A DNA stretch of 64,000 nucleotides. Source: Streptomyces katrae. Lineage in GTDB: Bacteria; Actinomycetota; Actinomycetes; Streptomycetales; Streptomycetaceae. Below are positions 33,455 through 41,164 of the stretch, in pieces; the stretch's first letter is position 1; every line of letters starts with the position of its first letter. The notes beneath the pieces are model-generated. The model searched no databases and had not been told where the DNA came from. It worked only from the letters and a program-made list of their open reading frames with translations. The DNA lies in the NCBI RefSeq assembly GCF_000717655.1, contig NZ_JNZY01000043.1, positions 1-64,000 on the forward strand, given 5' to 3'. A program made the translations under genes and the position numbers.

Positions 33455-34807
33455 ATGAACGCAGAAGCTGCCGACGCGCTCGCCGCCGTGAAAGACGCCG
33501 ACCGGAAGCACGTTTTCCATTCCTGGTCGGCGCAGGAGCTCATCGACCCGCTCGCCGTGGCCGGGGCTGAAGGCTCGTACTTCTGGGACTACCAGGGCAA
33601 CCGCTACCTCGACTTCTCGAGCGCCCTCGTCTACACCAACATCGGCTACCAGCACCCCAAGGTGACGGCGGCCATCCAGGAGCAGGCGGCGAAGCTCTGC
33701 ACCGTCGCGCCCGGCTTCGCCGTCGACGTCCGCTCGGAGGCGGCCCGGCTGATCGCCGAGCGCACCCCGGGCGACCTCGACAAGATCTTCTTCACCAACG
33801 CGGGCGCCGAGGCAGTCGAGAACGCCGTACGGATGGCCCGGCTGCACACCGGCCGGCCCAAGGTGCTGTCCGCGTACCGCTCGTACCACGGGGCCACCTC
33901 CACGGCGATCAACCTGACCGGTGACGCCCGCCGCTTCGGCAACGACAGCGCGACCGCCGGTGTCGTGCACTTCTGGGGGCCCTTCGCCTACCGCTCGCCC
34001 TTCTACGCGGCCACCGAGGCCGAGGAGTGCGAGCGCGCCCTGCGCCACCTCGAGGACACGATCGTCTTCGAGGGCCCGCAGTCCATCGCCGCGATCATCC
34101 TGGAGACCGTCGGCGGCGCCCCCGGCGTGCTCGTGCACCCGGACGGCTATCTGGCGGGTGTGCGCGAACTCTGCGACCGCTTCGGCATCGTGTTCGTCCT
34201 CGACGAGATCATGGTCGGCTTCGGCCGCACCGGGCGGTGGTTCGCCTCCGAGCACTGGGGTGTCACCCCCGACCTGATCTGCTTCGCCAAGGGCGTGACC
34301 AGCGGATACGTCCCGCTCGGCGGGGTCGCCATCTCGGCAGCCATCGCCGAGACCTTCGCCCGCCGGCCCTACCCGGGCGGGCTGACGTACTCCGGGCACG
34401 TGCTGGCCTGTGGGGCCGCCGTGGCGACGATCAACGTCATGGAGGAGGAGGGCATCGTCGAGCAGTCCGCCCGCACCGGCGCGGAGCTGCTGGGGCCGGG
34501 CCTGCGCGCCCTCGCCGAGAAGCACCCGTCGGTCGGGGAGGTCCGCGGTCTGGGCACGTTCTGGGCGCTGGAGCTCGTACGGGACCGGCAGACGCGCGAA
34601 CCGCTCGTCCCGTACAACGCCTCCGGGGCGGACAACGCCCCGATGGCCGAGTTCGCGGCCGCCTGCAAGAAGGGCGGGCTGTGGCCGCTGACCGCCGGCA
34701 ACCGCATCCATGTCGCCCCGCCCTGCAACATCAGCCCGCAGGACGTGGCTAAGGGCCTCGCCCTCCTCGACGAGGCGCTGTCGGTCGCGGATACGCACAC
34801 CGTCTGA
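33455..34807 (+). CDS. class III pyridoxal-phosphate aminotransferase
   Basis: A 450-residue PLP enzyme of the omega-amino-acid/aspartate aminotransferase family. Key parts are GSYFWDYQGNRYLDFSSALV, TNAGAEAVENAVRMAR, YHGAT, the cofactor Asp in FVLDEIMVGFGRTG, and the Schiff-base Lys in ICFAKGVTSGYVPLGG. The substrate is unknown. The ATG at 33455 follows TACGCT (33443-33448) by 6 nt without a ribosome-binding site, so the mRNA is probably leaderless; GTG 33434 is an alternative. The uricase gene lies 255 bp downstream. Confidence 0.9.
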   Translation: MNAEAADALAAVKDADRKHVFHSWSAQELIDPLAVAGAEGSYFWDYQGNRYLDFSSALVYTNIGYQHPKVTAAIQEQAAKLCTVAPGFAVDVRSEAARLIAERTPGDLDKIFFTNAGAEAVENAVRMARLHTGRPKVLSAYRSYHGATSTAINLTGDARRFGNDSATAGVVHFWGPFAYRSPFYAATEAEECERALRHLEDTIVFEGPQSIAAIILETVGGAPGVLVHPDGYLAGVRELCDRFGIVFVLDEIMVGFGRTGRWFASEHWGVTPDLICFAKGVTSGYVPLGGVAISAAIAETFARRPYPGGLTYSGHVLACGAAVATINVMEEEGIVEQSARTGAELLGPGLRALAEKHPSVGEVRGLGTFWALELVRDRQTREPLVPYNASGADNAPMAEFAAACKKGGLWPLTAGNRIHVAPPCNISPQDVAKGLALLDEALSVADTHTV

Positions 34808-35062
34808 CCTGCTGCGCTGTGCGGTCGCCCAAGCCGTGGGTGCCGGGGTTCGGATGATCTGTGCGGGTAACAACGCCTTTCGCGCATGGTGCAATCCGAA
34901 GCAGCACCTACGGACCGGGATGCACGTCAGTCCCGGGGCGGCCCCTCGGGGCCGAACGGCGGGGAGCGGGACGTCCTGCGGTCGGGGGCGGGCGCTGGAC
35001 GCCGGGCGTACGGGATCCAGACCACCGGACTCCGTGTTCCCGAGGCACCGAAGGAAGACACC

Positions 35063-35980
35063 ATGAGCAAGCACGTCCTGGCGCAGAACCAGTACGGCAA
35101 GGCCGAGAACCGCATCGTCAAGGTCACCCGCAAGGGCGGCGACGGGTCCTGGCACGAGATCCGCGACCTCAACGTCTCGGTGGCGCTCCGCGGCGAGTTC
35201 CGCGACGTGCACCTGACCGGCGACAACGCCAACTGCCTGCCGACGGACACCACCAAGAACACGGTGTACGCCTTCGGCAAGGAGCACGGCATCGCCTCCC
35301 CCGAGGCCTTCGGCATCCTGCTCGCGAAACACTTCGTCTCCTCCCAGTCGCCGATCCGCGAGGCGCAGATCCGGATCGAGGAGTACGCCTGGGAGCGGAT
35401 CCCGGTCCCGACGCGCAAGGAGCAGCACTCCTTCGTCCGCAAGGGCCAGGAGGTGCGCACCGCGCAGATCACGTACAGCGAGACGACCGGTCTGCAGGTC
35501 ATCTCGGGTCTGCAGGACCTGACGGTGATGAACTCGACGAACTCCGAGTTCCACGGCTACATCAAGGACAAGTACACGACGCTCAAGGAGGCGTACGACC
35601 GCATCCTGGCGACGAAGGTCACCGCGCGCTGGGCGCACTCGGCGCTGGCCGGCGACGACACCTCGTACGACTGGGACCAGTCGTACAAGAAGGTCCGCAA
35701 GAACATGCTGGAAGCGTTCGCCGAGACCTACTCGTACTCGCTGCAGCAGACCCTCAACCAGATGGCCGAGCGGGTGCTCGACCACTGCCCGCGGGTCAAC
35801 GAAGTACGCCTGAACCTCCCCAACAAGCACCACTTCCTCGTCGACCTGGAGCCCTTCGGCCTCAAGAACGACAATGAGGTCTACTTCGCGGCGGACCGGA
35901 TGTACGGCCTGATCGAGGGCACCGTGCACCGCGACGGCGTGCAGCCGGTGATCGCGACGAGCGACTGGATCGTCGCTTGA
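35063..35980 (+). CDS. urate oxidase (uricase)
   Basis: A 305-residue cofactor-free uricase that converts urate to 5-hydroxyisourate. The two tunnel-fold domains carry the conserved Lys/Thr/His catalytic system: TDTTKNTVYAFGKEHG in the first domain, LPNKHHFLVDLEPFGL in the second, plus TVMNSTNSEFHGYIKDKYTTL. The length is normal for the family. AAGGAAG precedes ATG 35063. The usual partners (hydroxyisourate hydrolase, OHCU decarboxylase, allantoinase) are not here, so it acts as an orphan purine-catabolism gene beside an aminotransferase. Confidence 0.95.
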   Translation: MSKHVLAQNQYGKAENRIVKVTRKGGDGSWHEIRDLNVSVALRGEFRDVHLTGDNANCLPTDTTKNTVYAFGKEHGIASPEAFGILLAKHFVSSQSPIREAQIRIEEYAWERIPVPTRKEQHSFVRKGQEVRTAQITYSETTGLQVISGLQDLTVMNSTNSEFHGYIKDKYTTLKEAYDRILATKVTARWAHSALAGDDTSYDWDQSYKKVRKNMLEAFAETYSYSLQQTLNQMAERVLDHCPRVNEVRLNLPNKHHFLVDLEPFGLKNDNEVYFAADRMYGLIEGTVHRDGVQPVIATSDWIVA

Positions 35981-35984
35981 GCCG

Positions 35985-36437
35985 CTACTTCTCGACCGGC
36001 TGCCCGAGCTGAAGGTTCCACCGCCCGAGCCGCCCGGTGAGGCTGGTCACCGTGTCCGGGCGTACGTCGAGGCGCCAGAACGCGGTGGCCGGCAGCTCCA
36101 GCGCGGAGACGACGGCCGCCCGTACGACGGCCTGCTCGACGACGGCGCGATGGGTCCCCGCGGGCAGAGCGGCGAGGGCGGCGCCGACGCGGGCGATCAG
36201 CGCGGTGACGGACTCCCCGCCGGGCGGCGCGTAGTCGGGGTCGGTCAGCCAGCTCCGGACGGCGGCCGGATCCTCGGCGGCGACCTCGTCCAGGGTCCGC
36301 CCCGCCCACTCCCCCGCGTCCGGGCCTTGCAGGCCCGCGTACTGCGGGCAGGGGTCGCCGTGGCCGAAGCGGACCTGCCGTGAGGCGTCCTCGAACGGAC
36401 GTCTCACGAACTGAACTCGTACTACGGCGCTCTTCAT
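35985..36437 (-). CDS. histidine phosphatase family (CobC-like), N-terminally truncated
   Basis: A 150-residue protein matching the C-terminal two thirds of the actinobacterial CobC-like phosphatases found near cbtBA: GEWAGRTLDEVAAEDP, WLTDPDYAPPGGES, AVVEQAVVRAAVVSALELP, FWRLDVRPDTVTSLTGRLGRWNL. Relatives are about 190-200 residues. Here the N-terminal strand with the RHG phosphate loop is missing, and the second catalytic His is Glu in VVEQAVV, as in other members of this subfamily. It is probably inactive or only a binding protein. It diverges from the cobalamin riboswitch. Confidence 0.65.
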   Translation of the reverse strand: MKSAVVRVQFVRRPFEDASRQVRFGHGDPCPQYAGLQGPDAGEWAGRTLDEVAAEDPAAVRSWLTDPDYAPPGGESVTALIARVGAALAALPAGTHRAVVEQAVVRAAVVSALELPATAFWRLDVRPDTVTSLTGRLGRWNLQLGQPVEK

Positions 36438-36481
36438 AAGGGGAGCCTAAACGCGGTACGGTCTCGGACGACAACCTAAAA

Positions 36482-36581
36482 AGACGACGGTATGACGGAA
36501 GCACCGGTGAAAATCCGGCACGGTCGCGCCACTGTGAATCCTCCCGGAGGGGGAGGAGAAGTCAGACCCGCCATGTCGTCG
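36482..36581 (+). promoter_or_regulatory. cobalamin riboswitch controlling cbtB-cbtA
   Basis: The conserved core is clear: GGAAGCACCGGTGAAAATCC, CGCGCCACTGTGAATC and the late AGTCAGACCCGCC box. P1 closes with GACGAC (36483-36488) and GTCGTC (36575-36580). It lies 46 bp before the cbtB start. A GGGA/TCCC hairpin (36597-36611) just before the GGAGG is a candidate expression platform. Adenosylcobalamin should shut off cobalt uptake. Confidence 0.93.
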
Positions 36582-36626
36582 CTAGCACCACTGACCGGGA
36601 CGCGTGTTCCCTCTGGAGGTTCTGCC

Positions 36627-36839
36627 ATGGCTCACTCCGCCGTGCCCACGACGGCCCCTGCCGTCACCCCGATCTCGCTCTCCGCGCTCGCCCCCTGGGC
36701 CCTGTTCGCCGGCGTCCTGATGCTGGTCCTGCTCTACCTCGTCGGTGCCGAGCAGGGCGCCACCGCGCTCTTCGAGGGCGACACCGTCCACGAGTGGATG
36801 CACGACGGTCGCCACCTCCTCGGCTTCCCCTGCCACTGA
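36627..36839 (+). CDS. cbtB: cobalt transporter subunit CbtB
   Basis: A 70-residue membrane protein with one transmembrane helix (LSALAPWALFAGVLMLVLLY) and the typical C-terminal His-rich metal-binding end HEWMHDGRHLLGFPCH. It forms the CbtAB cobalt uptake system, which supplies cobalamin synthesis. TGGAGG at 36614-36619 fits the ATG at 36627. It is the first gene of the riboswitch-controlled operon, with cbtA 28 bp downstream. Confidence 0.93.
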   Translation: MAHSAVPTTAPAVTPISLSALAPWALFAGVLMLVLLYLVGAEQGATALFEGDTVHEWMHDGRHLLGFPCH

Positions 36840-36867
36840 TCTCCACCTCAGCAAGGGAAGTACCACC

Positions 36868-37623
36868 ATGAACTCCCTTTCCCCCCGCGTCCTGTTGGTC
36901 CGGGGCATGCTGGCAGGTCTGCTCGCAGGCGTCGCCGCGTTCCTCGTCGCCTACGTCCTCGGCGAGTCCAAGGTCGACGCGGCGATCGCCATCGAGGAGG
37001 CGGGGCACGCCGCCCACGACCACGGCGAGGAGGCGGCCCCGGTCAGCCGGGCCCTCCAGGCCACGGCAGGCCTCGGCACCGGCACGCTCCTGTACGGGAT
37101 CGCGCTCGGCGGCATCGCCGCGCTCGTCTTCTGCTACGCCCTGGGCCGCATCGGCCGCTTCGGCCCGCGGGCCACGGCCCTGCTGGTCTCGGGCGGCCTG
37201 TTCGTCGCCTTCAACCTGGTGCCGTTCCTCAAGTACCCCTCCAACCCTCCGGCCGTCGGCGACCCCGACACCGTCGTCCGGAGGACCACCCTCTACATCC
37301 TGATGATCGCGTTGAGCGCGCTGCTGTCCGCGGGCGCGCTCATCCTGGGCCGGCGTCTGGCACCCAAGCTCGGGAACTGGAACGCCTCGATCATCGCCTC
37401 GGTCGGCTTCGTCGCGGTGGTCGCCATCGCCTACGCGGTCCTGCCCGGCATCAACGAGGTCCCGGCGGACTTCCCGGCCACCCTGGTCTGGCAGTTCCGC
37501 CTCGCGACCGTGGCCATCCAGGTCGCGATGTGGACGACTTTCGGCCTGGTCTTCGGTTTTCTTGCCGAACGGGCCCTTGTCCCGGCCAACGCACCCCAGG
37601 AGGCTGTACAGCCCGCGAGCTGA
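36868..37623 (+). CDS. cbtA: cobalt transporter subunit CbtA
   Basis: A 251-residue membrane protein with about six helices. It starts RGMLAGLLAGVAAFLVAYVLGES, followed by the His-containing loop EEAGHAAHDHGEE that probably captures cobalt. Further signatures are NLVPFLKYPSNPPAVGDPDTV and INEVPADFPATLVWQFRLA. It is the main transport subunit. AAGGGAAG precedes the ATG. It is co-transcribed with cbtB and should respond to the riboswitch. Confidence 0.93.
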   Translation: MNSLSPRVLLVRGMLAGLLAGVAAFLVAYVLGESKVDAAIAIEEAGHAAHDHGEEAAPVSRALQATAGLGTGTLLYGIALGGIAALVFCYALGRIGRFGPRATALLVSGGLFVAFNLVPFLKYPSNPPAVGDPDTVVRRTTLYILMIALSALLSAGALILGRRLAPKLGNWNASIIASVGFVAVVAIAYAVLPGINEVPADFPATLVWQFRLATVAIQVAMWTTFGLVFGFLAERALVPANAPQEAVQPAS

Positions 37624-37644
37624 CGATGAGGGGGCCGGTAGTAC

Positions 37645-37890
37645 ATGCAGACGGCGATCTGGGAATGGCGCGGCTGGACGGGCGCCGTCCCGTTCTGGCT
37701 CAACACCGTTCTGCTGCTCCTGGCCCCTTTCACCGCCGCCACGCTGCTGGCCCAGCTCGGCATCATCACGGCCCTGGCCGCCCTCGGCGGCCTGGCCCGC
37801 CACCTCTGGTTCGGCGACCACGGCCACCCGGCCATCCACCTCGCCGCCGCCCTCATGGGGGCGGCGGCGGTCGCTTTCGTCCTCGGGTGA
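37645..37890 (+). CDS. small hydrophobic membrane protein
   Basis: An 81-residue protein with two or three hydrophobic helices (GAVPFWLNTVLLLLAPFTAA, QLGIITALAALGGLARHLWF, AALMGAAAVAFVLG) and a short His-containing loop (GDHGHPAIH). It follows cbtA by 21 bp on the same strand and could be a third component of the cobalt operon, but I do not recognise the family. A weak GAGGGGG precedes the ATG. Confidence 0.5.
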   Translation: MQTAIWEWRGWTGAVPFWLNTVLLLLAPFTAATLLAQLGIITALAALGGLARHLWFGDHGHPAIHLAAALMGAAAVAFVLG

Positions 37891-38167
37891 CCTCCCGCGC
37901 GCCCCGTTCCCTCACGCCCCGGGCCCATGGGTCGTGCCCACCCGAGCGGGGCGTGTCCTCCTCGTTCGGCCGTATCCTGCGCAATCCTCGGGACGGGGGC
38001 GGTGTACCCGGCACCAGCTGGGAAGACGTCTGGGGTGGAGTGGCGACACGCCTGTGACGTTGCGTCAGTCTCCGGCGTTGTAACCGGTACTGACGGGCAC
38101 AGAGGGGTTCCACTGCTCTCAGGAGACCCGGCCGCCGGAGCCGGGGCATCGACCAGGAGGGAATTCC

Positions 38168-38761
38168 ATGCCCCGCGCCAAGTGGGTGGTCGGCGTGCTG
38201 ACAGTGGCTCTGCTGGGCACCGGCATAGGGATGTTGCGGAGCACCGAGGGCGCGCGGCCCACCGCGGCCACTGCCGCCGACGCGCTGCCCTCGCGGGCGC
38301 TGGGCCTGTCCGGTCACCGTCGGCTCGTCGAGCAGCTGGAGCACTCCGGGCAGCACGCCTCCGCAAAGGGGCCCCGACCTGCGCGGGCCGCCGCCATCAC
38401 ACCGCTGCGGGCGAGCCGGCCGCTGCGGCTGCACGTCCCGAGTCTCGGGGTCGACCTGCCGCTGGGCGGGGACGGGGACGGGGACGGGGAGGAGGCCTCC
38501 TGGGACCAGGACACCCCGGCCCCGGGCTCGGCCGGCACCGCCGTGGTCACGGCCGCCGACCTGCGCCTCGGTGAGCTGCGACGCGGGCTGACCGTCGAGA
38601 TCGCGCGTGCGGACGGCCGTACCGCCGTCTTCACCGTCGACCGGGTCTCGCCCGGCGGGGTCAGCGGTCGCGGGCAGCGGCCCGGGCGGGCCCAACTGCG
38701 GCTGGTCAGCGGCGAGACCACGGTCCTCGCGCGGCTGACCGGCCGGCACCGCACCCGCTGA
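38168..38761 (+). CDS. sortase-fold protein lacking catalytic residues
   Basis: A 197-residue exported protein with an N-terminal signal anchor (AKWVVGVLTVALLGTGIG). Residues about 85-190 follow the class E/F sortase fold: PLRLHVPSLGVDLPL, PAPGSAGTAVVT, LGELRRGLTVEIARADGRTAVFTVDRV, LRLVS. In active sortases the third block continues as GHVD with the catalytic His, and the last as LITCG with the Cys. Both are deleted or replaced here (TAADL, LVSGET), so it cannot transpeptidate. An AGGAGG-type site precedes the ATG. Confidence 0.65.
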   Translation: MPRAKWVVGVLTVALLGTGIGMLRSTEGARPTAATAADALPSRALGLSGHRRLVEQLEHSGQHASAKGPRPARAAAITPLRASRPLRLHVPSLGVDLPLGGDGDGDGEEASWDQDTPAPGSAGTAVVTAADLRLGELRRGLTVEIARADGRTAVFTVDRVSPGGVSGRGQRPGRAQLRLVSGETTVLARLTGRHRTR

Positions 38762-38947
38762 CCCCGCCGGAGCTGCTCCCCGACCGCCCCCGAAGGCCCC
38801 CGGCCGCCCCCGAAGGCCCCCGACCGCCCCGTGTACGGGCAGCCGCCCCGGCTTCCTGTCATCCGAGGGGGGTGTCTTCGTCCTCCGGTCGGGGGCTTCT
38901 GGGCCACGGTCGGGGAGTCGTCCGGCGTGTCGGGGCAGACCCCTCGC

Positions 38948-39313
38948 ATGAGCGGGACACGGCATGCACGCACGGCACTGGCCAGGGCCCTTTCGGCAGC
39001 CTGTGTCGTGCTGCTGTGCCTGTTCGCGTCCGGTCCCGCCGTCACGACGGCCGCAGCGGCAGCCGCCGCGGTCGAGCGCACCGGGTCCGGCGCGCCGAGC
39101 GCCCCCGTCGAGGGCGAGTCCGATCCGGCCACGGATCCCGAAGTGCGCCCCGCCGTACGCCTCGTCGTGCGCGGGCTGCCCGGTGTACGGCAGCTGCCGC
39201 GGCCGGTGTTTCACGTGAAACACGCCGGTCAGACGATGCGCGCCGATTCCTACGGGACGGCCGGGCCGATGCCGTCCGCGGGGATGGTGCGGAGTGTGGT
39301 CCTGCGCTGCTGA
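38948..39313 (+). CDS. small secreted protein with parS in its coding sequence
   Basis: A 121-residue protein. The signal peptide is ARTALARALSAACVVLLCLF to AAAAAAVE. The mature part is short, Pro/Arg/Val-rich and of unknown function. Inside it the parS palindrome (39208-39221) is translated as VFHVKHA. I chose the ATG at 38948; an upstream frame to 38831 lacks a start signal. The function is unknown, and the retained reading frame over parS suggests it is expressed. Confidence 0.5.
   Translation: MSGTRHARTALARALSAACVVLLCLFASGPAVTTAAAAAAAVERTGSGAPSAPVEGESDPATDPEVRPAVRLVVRGLPGVRQLPRPVFHVKHAGQTMRADSYGTAGPMPSAGMVRSVVLRC
39208..39221. promoter_or_regulatory. parS chromosome-partitioning site 2
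   Basis: A perfect GTTTCACGTGAAAC within the reading frame of the small secreted protein gene. Confidence 0.93.
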
Positions 39314-39375
39314 GCGGGCCGAGCAGCAGCGCGTCGTACCCCCCACACACTCCCGAACACCGTGAGGTTTCCGGC

Positions 39376-39552
39376 ATGCCCATCGACCCGTACGCCGCCC
39401 TGAACGCCATGCTCCGCGCCGAGGTCACCCGCTACACCCCGTCGGCCCCGAAGCCGCCGAGCCGTGGAAGCGATGGCGAGGACACCTCCGCCGCCTCCGT
39501 GGCCGCGGTGGCCACCTCCGCCACCGGCTCCGAGTCCTCGCCGGAGGACTGA
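39376..39552 (+). CDS. small hypothetical protein
   Basis: A 58-residue protein beginning MPIDPYAALNAMLRAEVTRY, a start I associate with a small conserved Streptomyces family, followed by a Ser/Ala/Glu-rich disordered tail. A GAGG motif precedes the ATG. It follows the secreted protein by 62 bp. No function is known. Confidence 0.5.
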   Translation: MPIDPYAALNAMLRAEVTRYTPSAPKPPSRGSDGEDTSAASVAAVATSATGSESSPED

Positions 39553-39615
39553 CCCCCGGGATGCGGGCAGGCGCCGGTTCCCGTACGGGGGGCGGCGCCT
39601 GCCTCGGCTTCCGGC

Positions 39616-40020
39616 TCAGGCCTCGCGTTGGTAGAAGCGGTAGAACGCCACCAGCCCCACACCGGCGCCGGTGATCAGGCCGATCCAGCTCGCACGGAGG
39701 ACCGAGTGCTCGGTGAGGCTGTTCAGGTAGCCCACGGCGATACCGGCGAAGACGCCGTACGCCGCGGCGTGCACCTCCCGCTTCAGCCGGGGGCCGACGC
39801 GGGCGAGGGCGAACATGATGCCGGCGAAGAGGGCGCCGCACAGGATTCCGTAGAAGACGTTGCCCGCATCTACGGGTCCCGTCTGGCGCTGCATGAAGGC
39901 CGCCCAGACGCCGTAGACCAGTCCGAGGAGCAGGGCCCGCGTCAGCTGGCCCCGGCTCGCTTCGTCCATGCCACCCGCCTGCAGGTGCCGCCTCTGGGCG
40001 GTGGGTGCCGCATGTGCCAT
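39616..40020 (-). CDS. integral membrane protein of unknown function
   Basis: A 134-residue membrane protein with about four helices (ALLLGLVYGVWAAFMQ, NVFYGILCGALFAGIMFALARV, VHAAAYGVFAGIAVGYLNSL, IGLITGAGVGLVAFYRFY). The start is ATG 40020 with GAGAGGAG upstream. It follows the ridA gene on the same strand, 76 bp later. No family function is known to me. Confidence 0.7.
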   Translation of the reverse strand: MAHAAPTAQRRHLQAGGMDEASRGQLTRALLLGLVYGVWAAFMQRQTGPVDAGNVFYGILCGALFAGIMFALARVGPRLKREVHAAAYGVFAGIAVGYLNSLTEHSVLRASWIGLITGAGVGLVAFYRFYQREA

Positions 40021-40096
40021 GACAGGGCTCCTCTCTCCCATCATCCAGGGCACACCCGCCGCCCCCGACCGGCAAGTGGATCAGCGGACCGCCGGG

Positions 40097-40495
40097 TCAG
40101 CGGCCGCGTACCGCCACGGCGTCGATCTCGAAGAGCATCCCGGGCAGGGCGAGCGAGGCGACACCGATCAGGGTCTGCGCGGGCAACTCGGTGCCCCACG
40201 TGGCGTGCAGGTGCTTGAGCAGGATCTCCAGCTTCTGCTGGTCGTGCCCGACGATGTACGTGCCGAGCCGGACGACGTCGGCGGGGCCGAGGCCGACGGC
40301 CGCCAGGGCGGTCCGCAGATTGGCGAAGGCCTGCTCGACCTGCTCCCCGAAGTCCTCGGAGACGACGTGGCCGCTCTCGTCGGAGCCGTACTGGCCGGCT
40401 ATGAAGACCTGCTCGCCGGGGGCCGAGACGATGTGGCTGTAGCCGAAGCCGCTGGGGTCGTGGAGTTCTGCCGGGTTGGTGATGCTGCGCGTCAT
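40097..40495 (-). CDS. RidA family protein (enamine/imine deaminase)
   Basis: A 132-residue protein of the RidA/YjgF/UK114 family. It has HIVSAPGEQVFIAGQYG, EDFGEQVEQAFANLRTALAAVG and ELPAQTLIGVASLALPGMLFEIDAVA. Whether the usual catalytic Arg is in place is unclear: the motif reads AVAVRGR after FEIDA. RidA proteins hydrolyse reactive enamines from PLP enzymes. It is the second gene of the Rrf2 operon, 14 bp after the regulator, and so probably under its control. Confidence 0.88.
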   Translation of the reverse strand: MTRSITNPAELHDPSGFGYSHIVSAPGEQVFIAGQYGSDESGHVVSEDFGEQVEQAFANLRTALAAVGLGPADVVRLGTYIVGHDQQKLEILLKHLHATWGTELPAQTLIGVASLALPGMLFEIDAVAVRGR

Positions 40496-40509
40496 TCCGA
40501 GCTCCAGAG

Positions 40510-41025
40510 TCAGTTGTCCGGGTGGGTCGGCCGTGCGGTGGGCCGGTCTGCGGCCGCGAGCCAGGCGCGCAGCCGGGACGCGGCATGCGGCGCCTGCTGT
40601 TCGGCCCGGCGCCGGATCCCGTCGAGGTCTTCCGCGGCGAGGGCCTGGCGCCAGGCCAGTTCGGCCCGGCTCATGGCGTGCGCGATCGCGCACGCGGGGC
40701 CGTCGTCCGCGGCCGGGGCGCCGCCCGGCCCCTGCTGCCGGATCTCCGTGCACCGGAAAGCCTCCTCGGTGCCTTCGACGGCGGCGACCACGTCCATGAG
40801 CGTGATCTCGGCGAGCGGGCGGGCCAGCCGGAAGCCGCCCCGGGGCCCGGACGTGGAGGTCACGATGCCCGCCCGGGCCAGCGCCTGGAGCTGCTTGTTG
40901 AGGTAGGCCGCCGGAAGGTCGTGCCAGGCGGCCAGCCGCGCCGCCGGGACGGCCCGCCCGGCACCGGCCCAGGCCAGGTTGACGCAGCTGTGCAGCGCCC
41001 ACTCGACGCCCTCACCCATCCTCAT
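40510..41025 (-). CDS. Rrf2-family transcriptional regulator
   Basis: A 171-residue Rrf2 regulator. The winged helix is EWALHSCVNLAWAGAGRAVPAARLAAWHDLPAAYLNKQLQAL with wing TSTSGPRGGFRLARPLAEI, and the dimer helix is LMDVVAAVEGTEEAFRCTEI. One Cys (CTEIRQQGPGG...CAIAH pattern) remains where Fe-S Rrf2 proteins have three, so cluster binding is uncertain. The start at ATG 41025 is exactly 7 nt after a TAGTGT -10 box, with no ribosome-binding site, so it is likely leaderless and self-repressed through an operator covering that box. Confidence 0.88.
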   Translation of the reverse strand: MRMGEGVEWALHSCVNLAWAGAGRAVPAARLAAWHDLPAAYLNKQLQALARAGIVTSTSGPRGGFRLARPLAEITLMDVVAAVEGTEEAFRCTEIRQQGPGGAPAADDGPACAIAHAMSRAELAWRQALAAEDLDGIRRRAEQQAPHAASRLRAWLAAADRPTARPTHPDN

Positions 41026-41028
41026 AAC

Positions 41029-41047
41029 CTGGACACTAGGCATCCAG
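41029..41047 (-). promoter_or_regulatory. Rrf2 operator overlapping the -10 box
   Basis: CTGGA-N9-TCCAG inverted repeat directly covering TAGTGT (41038-41033 on the coding strand), 7 nt before the Rrf2 start at 41025. A bound Rrf2 dimer would block RNA polymerase. Confidence 0.65.
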
Positions 41048-41164
41048 AATCCATTCCGCAAGGGCACCACGCGCCCGGCGCGCCACCGGCCCCGCCCGAA
41101 CGCCGGCCACCCGCCCGCAGCAGCACCGCTCGCGCCCCGCACCGCCGAGGCTTTCCCTGGTGAC

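Noticed and set aside
31400..35929. A 1509-codon open frame on the minus strand spanning the aminotransferase and uricase genes and running into the DrrB permease frame
   Set aside because: It is open because GC-rich antisense sequence lacks stops. The plus-strand aminotransferase and uricase have full catalytic motifs and the real permease starts at 32224.
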